Source: Bacteroidales bacterium UBA4347
GTDB taxonomy: Bacteria > Bacteroidota > Bacteroidia > Bacteroidales > P3
DNA length: 9,139 nucleotides
Direction: 5' to 3'
NCBI GenBank assembly: GCA_002394185.1
Contig: DGTB01000198.1
Location: 1 to 9,139, forward strand
The first letter of the stretch is position 1; each line of letters opens with the position of its first letter. The position numbers were made by a program, and so were the translations under genes. Shown one piece after another: positions 5,863 to 9,139 of the stretch. The notes beneath the pieces were generated by a model. The model ran no database searches. It had not been told where the DNA came from and saw nothing but the letters and a program-made list of their open reading frames with translations.

Positions 5863-6426
5863 CTATCCTATCACTCGCCTCACCGAATGCAGCCTGTGCG
5901 TATACCGCTCGCCGTCAAAGATGCCCTGACGGTCGAGGGTGTCAATCCTCACCATGCCCGACGAGTGCACAATCCGTCCGTCGCCCATGCAGATACCCAC
6001 ATGCACGATGCGCCCTTGCTCGTTCTGGAAGAACGCCAGGTCGTCGCGCTGCACGTCACAGGCGCAGACCTCCACACCCGCCGTGGCCTGCTGGCTGGCG
6101 TCGCGCGGCAGCCAGATGTCCATGGCCTTGAAACAGACCTGCGTCAATCCCGAACAGTCTATCCCTCCCCTCGAACGGCCACCCCACAGGTAGGGCGTCC
6201 CCAGAAAGCAACGTTCCGCCAGCTCGGCGGCCGACTCGAACGGTACATACTGCTTGTTGTCCACCCAGCCTTCGTAGCCGTCGTACTCGCAGCGCACCTT
6301 CGACCACTTCTCCTGCCGCTCAACGACTTCCACCACATCGCCCGCCAGCAGCTGGTTCACCATTTCGGCCCTGTCGCTGGCTTCGGCCCTCATGGGCACC
6401 GCCAAAAGAAAAACATATCCTTTCAT
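5863..6426 (-). CDS. SH3-NlpC/P60 family cysteine peptidase
   Basis: A 187-residue peptidase with a bacterial SH3 domain (about residues 8-60, ending YDGYEGWVDNKQY) followed by an NlpC/P60 domain. Enzymes of this arrangement, such as YkfC-like gamma-D-glutamyl-L-diamino acid endopeptidases, cut peptides derived from peptidoglycan. The catalytic cysteine is Cys91 in GGIDCSGL, with His142 in VHVGI and His154 in RIVHSSG completing the expected triad. TPYLWGGRSRGG (77-88) is a strong family signature. The first residues are hydrophobic but already belong to the SH3 fold, and no convincing signal peptide is present, so it may act on recycled peptides in the cytoplasm or be shorter than secreted homologues. 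It follows the DUF4294 gene by 31 bases made almost entirely of 7-mer repeats, and the two are probably co-transcribed. Confidence 0.92.
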   Translation of the reverse strand: MKGYVFLLAVPMRAEASDRAEMVNQLLAGDVVEVVERQEKWSKVRCEYDGYEGWVDNKQYVPFESAAELAERCFLGTPYLWGGRSRGGIDCSGLTQVCFKAMDIWLPRDASQQATAGVEVCACDVQRDDLAFFQNEQGRIVHVGICMGDGRIVHSSGMVRIDTLDRQGIFDGERYTHRLHSVRRVIG

Positions 6427-6460
6427 AACCCGTAACTCTTAACTCATAACTCTTAACTCA
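6426..6460. repeat. Heptamer array filling the DUF4294-NlpC gap
   Basis: Five contiguous heptamers on the plus strand: TAACCCG, TAACTCT, TAACTCA, TAACTCT, TAACTCA. The last four are an exact duplication of a 14-mer. The array begins in the NlpC/P60 start codon (6426) and ends in the DUF4294 stop codon (6458-6460), so it is the entire leader of the peptidase gene. Confidence 0.85.
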
Positions 6461-7159
6461 CAACTGCCCTCGCTCAATCGAAATCACAATCCTTTCTATC
6501 AGCTCGTCCTTCTTGTCGTTCTTCGGGTCGTACTTCGTCTTCAGGTTGTAGCCGAACAGTCGCGCCAACGCCTGGTACAATCCCGCCCTGAACGAGCCCC
6601 TCAGATCGCCCACCAGGGCGTAGGCCGTGCGACTCGTCTCACGGTCAATGAGCTTGATAAGCACCAGCCCCTGCGAGAAGGTGTACTTCGACAGCTGGTC
6701 CTTGTAGTCGTCCTTCAACTGCTGCTCGGCTTTCTTGATGGCGGCCTTGCGCTGCTTCTTGGGCAAGCCCGCAATCTCCACCTCCAAGGCGTCGAGCCGC
6801 TTCTTGGCCTCGCGGGCATACGGCAGCATCAGCCTCACATTGCGAATCAACTTGGCATTGCTCTTGATCTCCTTGGGCGTCAACAACATGCCGGAAGCAT
6901 AGACATTGACCTCCCGCAGATAGAACAAAGGGATGGTGTCACCGTCAAGCACGGTGGCGAAAACATAGTGCTCGGAAGCAGCCTTCTTGATTTCCGCCTT
7001 GGAAAATGGCCTGAGGGATCTGAACTTCGTAGCCTTCATGGCACGAACCTTCGTGGTGTCCAGCACACGCAGGCGCGGGGTGAGTGGCTCCACCTGACCG
7101 GCCACATCGAAGGCCACAAGGGTAAACAACAATAATATGACGATTCGGCTTGTCTTCAT
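6458..7159 (-). CDS. Secreted DUF4294 domain protein
   Basis: A 233-residue protein of the DUF4294 family, found in Bacteroidetes and of unknown function. The start at 7159 gives a clear signal peptide: basic MKTSR, hydrophobic IVILLLFTLVAF and a likely cut after VAGQ (about residue 22), so it is probably exported. An in-frame TTG at 7279 would add 40 residues that bury this signal and would overlap the ABC operon promoter, so it is rejected. The domain core is DGDTIPLFYLREVNVYAS (72-89), followed by LIRNVRLMLPYA (104-115). A lysine-rich helical region (118-155) and a closing segment (160-205) then run to a basic tail. It precedes the NlpC/P60 gene and is divergent from the ABC exporter, whose promoter is in the shared 158-bp gap. 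No consensus promoter for this strand was found there. Confidence 0.88.
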   Translation of the reverse strand: MKTSRIVILLLFTLVAFDVAGQVEPLTPRLRVLDTTKVRAMKATKFRSLRPFSKAEIKKAASEHYVFATVLDGDTIPLFYLREVNVYASGMLLTPKEIKSNAKLIRNVRLMLPYAREAKKRLDALEVEIAGLPKKQRKAAIKKAEQQLKDDYKDQLSKYTFSQGLVLIKLIDRETSRTAYALVGDLRGSFRAGLYQALARLFGYNLKTKYDPKNDKKDELIERIVISIERGQL

Positions 7160-7235
7160 CTTTGGGTTTTTTCTATGACCTAATAACTCAAAATTCCTCT
7201 TTTTATTATCCTGACATGTCGAATTGGCAAAAAAA

Positions 7236-7267
7236 TTTGGCCAAGTGGGAAAAAGGTCGTACTTTTG
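7236..7267 (+). promoter_or_regulatory. Bacteroidetes-type promoter of the ABC exporter
   Basis: TTTG (7236-7239), a 20-bp spacer and TACTTTTG (7260-7267) match TTTG/TAnnTTTG. Transcription would start near 7274, giving a leader of about 44 bases, AT-rich and containing a 7-bp inverted repeat (7294-7300 with 7308-7314), before the ATG at 7318. The spacer includes CCAAGTGGG, similar to the operator-like palindrome of the toxin-antitoxin promoter. Confidence 0.78.
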
Positions 7268-7317
7268 CACAGAATACAATATTTATGCACATAATTAATT
7301 AGCTAAGAATTAATATC

Positions 7318-8094
<777 letters not shown>

Positions 8095-8107
8095 TTAATG
8101 TTACACA

Positions 8108-8201
8108 ACGACAACAATGACAACAGAAACAACTCCTGCTTGCGTAGCCCGCAAAAAGCATGTTGCGTTTTGCATGTTGTCTCCGTTGTCTAGGTTGTCG
8201 T
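8108..8201. repeat. 94-bp inverted-repeat element between the ABC genes
   Basis: The outer ends ACGACAAC (8108-8115) and GTTGTCGT (8194-8201) pair perfectly. In the same register follow 6-, 2- and 5-bp paired blocks, giving 21 of 26 positions paired. Each arm holds three 9-base units with core GACAAC: GACAACAAT, GACAACAGA and AACAACTCC on the left (8110-8136), and GACAACCTA, GACAACGGA and GACAACATG on the right read from 8199 to 8173. The centre has a 5-bp hairpin (8140-8154) and a direct repeat GCATGTTG (8158 and 8172). No gene fits inside. It could be a gene-less mobile repeat or a transcript structure that sets the ATPase-to-permease ratio. Confidence 0.8.
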
Positions 8202-8217
8202 AAATAAAAAAAAAAAT

Positions 8218-9139
8218 ATGAAATCAAACGTTCTGACCATCATCAAGAAAGAATTCGCCCGCTTCTTCGGCGACCGCCAACTGCTCTTCACAGCAGTCAT
8301 CATGCCGGGCCTTTTGATCTATATCATATACAGTTTCATGGGCTCCGGCATCGAGAGCATGGTGTCAGAAGGCGCCGACGACGTGGTGACCGTGCGCGTG
8401 GAAAACATGCCACAGAGCGTGGCGCCGCTGTTCGACTCACTACCCTCGACGGTGACCATCGAGCAGCCGTTCCAACAGCCCGACATCGAGGCACTGGAGG
8501 ACAAGAGCATCAACACCGTGCTGGTGCGATTTCCGGCCGACTTCGACCGCCAACTGGTTGAGTACGACCCGCAAAGCGGGATGCCGGCCCCCAACGTGGA
8601 GATATACTACAACTCGACCAACAACGCCTCTCAGCGTGTCGAGTATGCCCTCGACGCCATGCTCTCCTCCTTCGAGGACGGCATGAGCAACCGCTTCGAC
8701 ATCAACCGCGCCGACAGCGAAGAGATGCGGTTCAACCAGGCCAGCGACGAGTCGATTGGGGCCATGGTGTGGAGCAAACTGCTGCCCATGCTCATCCTGA
8801 TGATGCTCTTCAGCGGCGTGATGGCCATTGCCCCCAGCTCCATAGCCGGCGAAAAAGAGCGTGGCACCATAGCCACCCTCCTCGTCACCCCCATGCGCCG
8901 CAACGAGCTGGCACTGGGCAAGATAGTCTCACTTAGCAGCATCGCCCTCCTCAGCGGCATCTCCAGCTTCATCGGCATCGCCCTGTCGCTGCCCAACATG
9001 GTGCCCGACGCAGGCGAACTGTCGTTCCACTATACCGCGAGCGACTATCTGGTGCTGCTGCTCATCATCTTCGCCACCGTGCTCATTATGGCATCGGCCG
9101 TCAGCCTGCTGTCGGCCCTGGCCAAGGACGTGAAAAACG
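8218..9139 (+). CDS. ABC-2 type permease, NatB-like (3' end outside the window)
   Basis: The first 307 codons of an ABC-2 permease, open to the window edge and so incomplete. Residues 10-22 are a cytoplasmic helix (KKEFARFFGDRQL). A first membrane segment follows at about 23-41, then a large soluble domain at about 42-183 that should be extracytoplasmic. Further membrane segments lie at about 187-207, 238-258 and 277-300. GEKERGTIATLLVTPMRRNE (211-230) is the conserved stretch of NatB-like permeases that precedes the third segment and is thought to face the ATPase. The ATG at 8218 is chosen because the start helix is complete and it follows an A-rich tract. It pairs with the ATPase encoded just upstream, from which it is separated by the 94-bp inverted-repeat element; no separate promoter consensus is seen in the gap. 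Strand and frame are secure; the substrate is unknown. Confidence 0.93.
   Translation, partial: MKSNVLTIIKKEFARFFGDRQLLFTAVIMPGLLIYIIYSFMGSGIESMVSEGADDVVTVRVENMPQSVAPLFDSLPSTVTIEQPFQQPDIEALEDKSINTVLVRFPADFDRQLVEYDPQSGMPAPNVEIYYNSTNNASQRVEYALDAMLSSFEDGMSNRFDINRADSEEMRFNQASDESIGAMVWSKLLPMLILMMLFSGVMAIAPSSIAGEKERGTIATLLVTPMRRNELALGKIVSLSSIALLSGISSFIGIALSLPNMVPDAGELSFHYTASDYLVLLLIIFATVLIMASAVSLLSALAKDVKN

Noticed and set aside
5677..6435. A 252-codon plus-strand frame across the 42-bp repeats and the NlpC/P60 gene
   Set aside because: It runs antisense to a well-supported peptidase and starts inside the toxin-antitoxin promoter; the repeated peptide only reflects the DNA repeat.
7160..7279. A TTG start extending the DUF4294 protein by 40 residues
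   Set aside because: It would bury a good signal peptide and overlap the divergent ABC promoter; the ATG at 7159 explains the protein better.
7294..7314. A 7-bp inverted repeat in the AT-rich leader of the ABC ATPase gene
   Set aside because: The stem is made only of A-T pairs, which arise easily by chance in such sequence; it is mentioned under the promoter but not claimed as regulatory.

Overview
The window looks like a chromosomal segment of a fairly G+C-rich member of the Bacteroidales. Three things point there. Two promoters match the Bacteroidetes consensus (TTTG, a 19-20 bp spacer, then TAnnTTTG). The starts lack Shine-Dalgarno sequences. The gene set includes a DUF4294 protein, a GxxExxY protein, an SH3-NlpC/P60 peptidase and a lysyl-tRNA synthetase with a C-terminal extension. 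The genus cannot be fixed from sequence alone.

Layout. Bases 38-1409 (+) hold a two-gene unit: a STAS-domain anti-anti-sigma-like protein followed after 1 base by a synthetase-only RelA/SpoT-domain protein. It converges, with a 1-base gap, on a minus-strand block (5686 down to 1411). In transcription order that block is antitoxin-like protein, RelE/ParE-like toxin, lysS, MBL-fold hydrolase, GxxExxY protein, ung. The only consensus promoter found for this block lies before the antitoxin gene and carries a perfect 18-bp palindrome, so lysS may be co-transcribed with the toxin-antitoxin-like pair. A second minus-strand pair follows (7159 down to 5863): a secreted DUF4294 protein, then an NlpC/P60 peptidase. 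From 7318 (+) there is an ABC-2 exporter, with a NatA-like ATPase and a NatB-like permease that runs off the window.

The most unusual content is between genes. The AT-rich GxxExxY gene sits inside a 556-bp islet (2099-2654) whose ends are imperfect inverted repeats of about 69 bp. Each end is built from 9-base units of six conserved plus three variable bases (core CKAATT). A separate 94-bp gene-less element between the two ABC genes (8108-8201) has the same plan, three 9-base units per end in inverted orientation, but a different core (GACAAC). Together they suggest a family of small elements, one with a PDDEXK-fold cargo and one without. Other intergenic spaces carry an 8-mer array (1-24), two 42-bp hairpin repeats (5771-5854) and a 7-mer array (6426-6460). 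The promoters of the toxin-antitoxin-like operon and of the ABC exporter share a 30-bp module (23 of 30 identical).

No rRNA, tRNA, CRISPR array or canonical transposase was seen, and no stretch longer than 300 bases lacks a gene.
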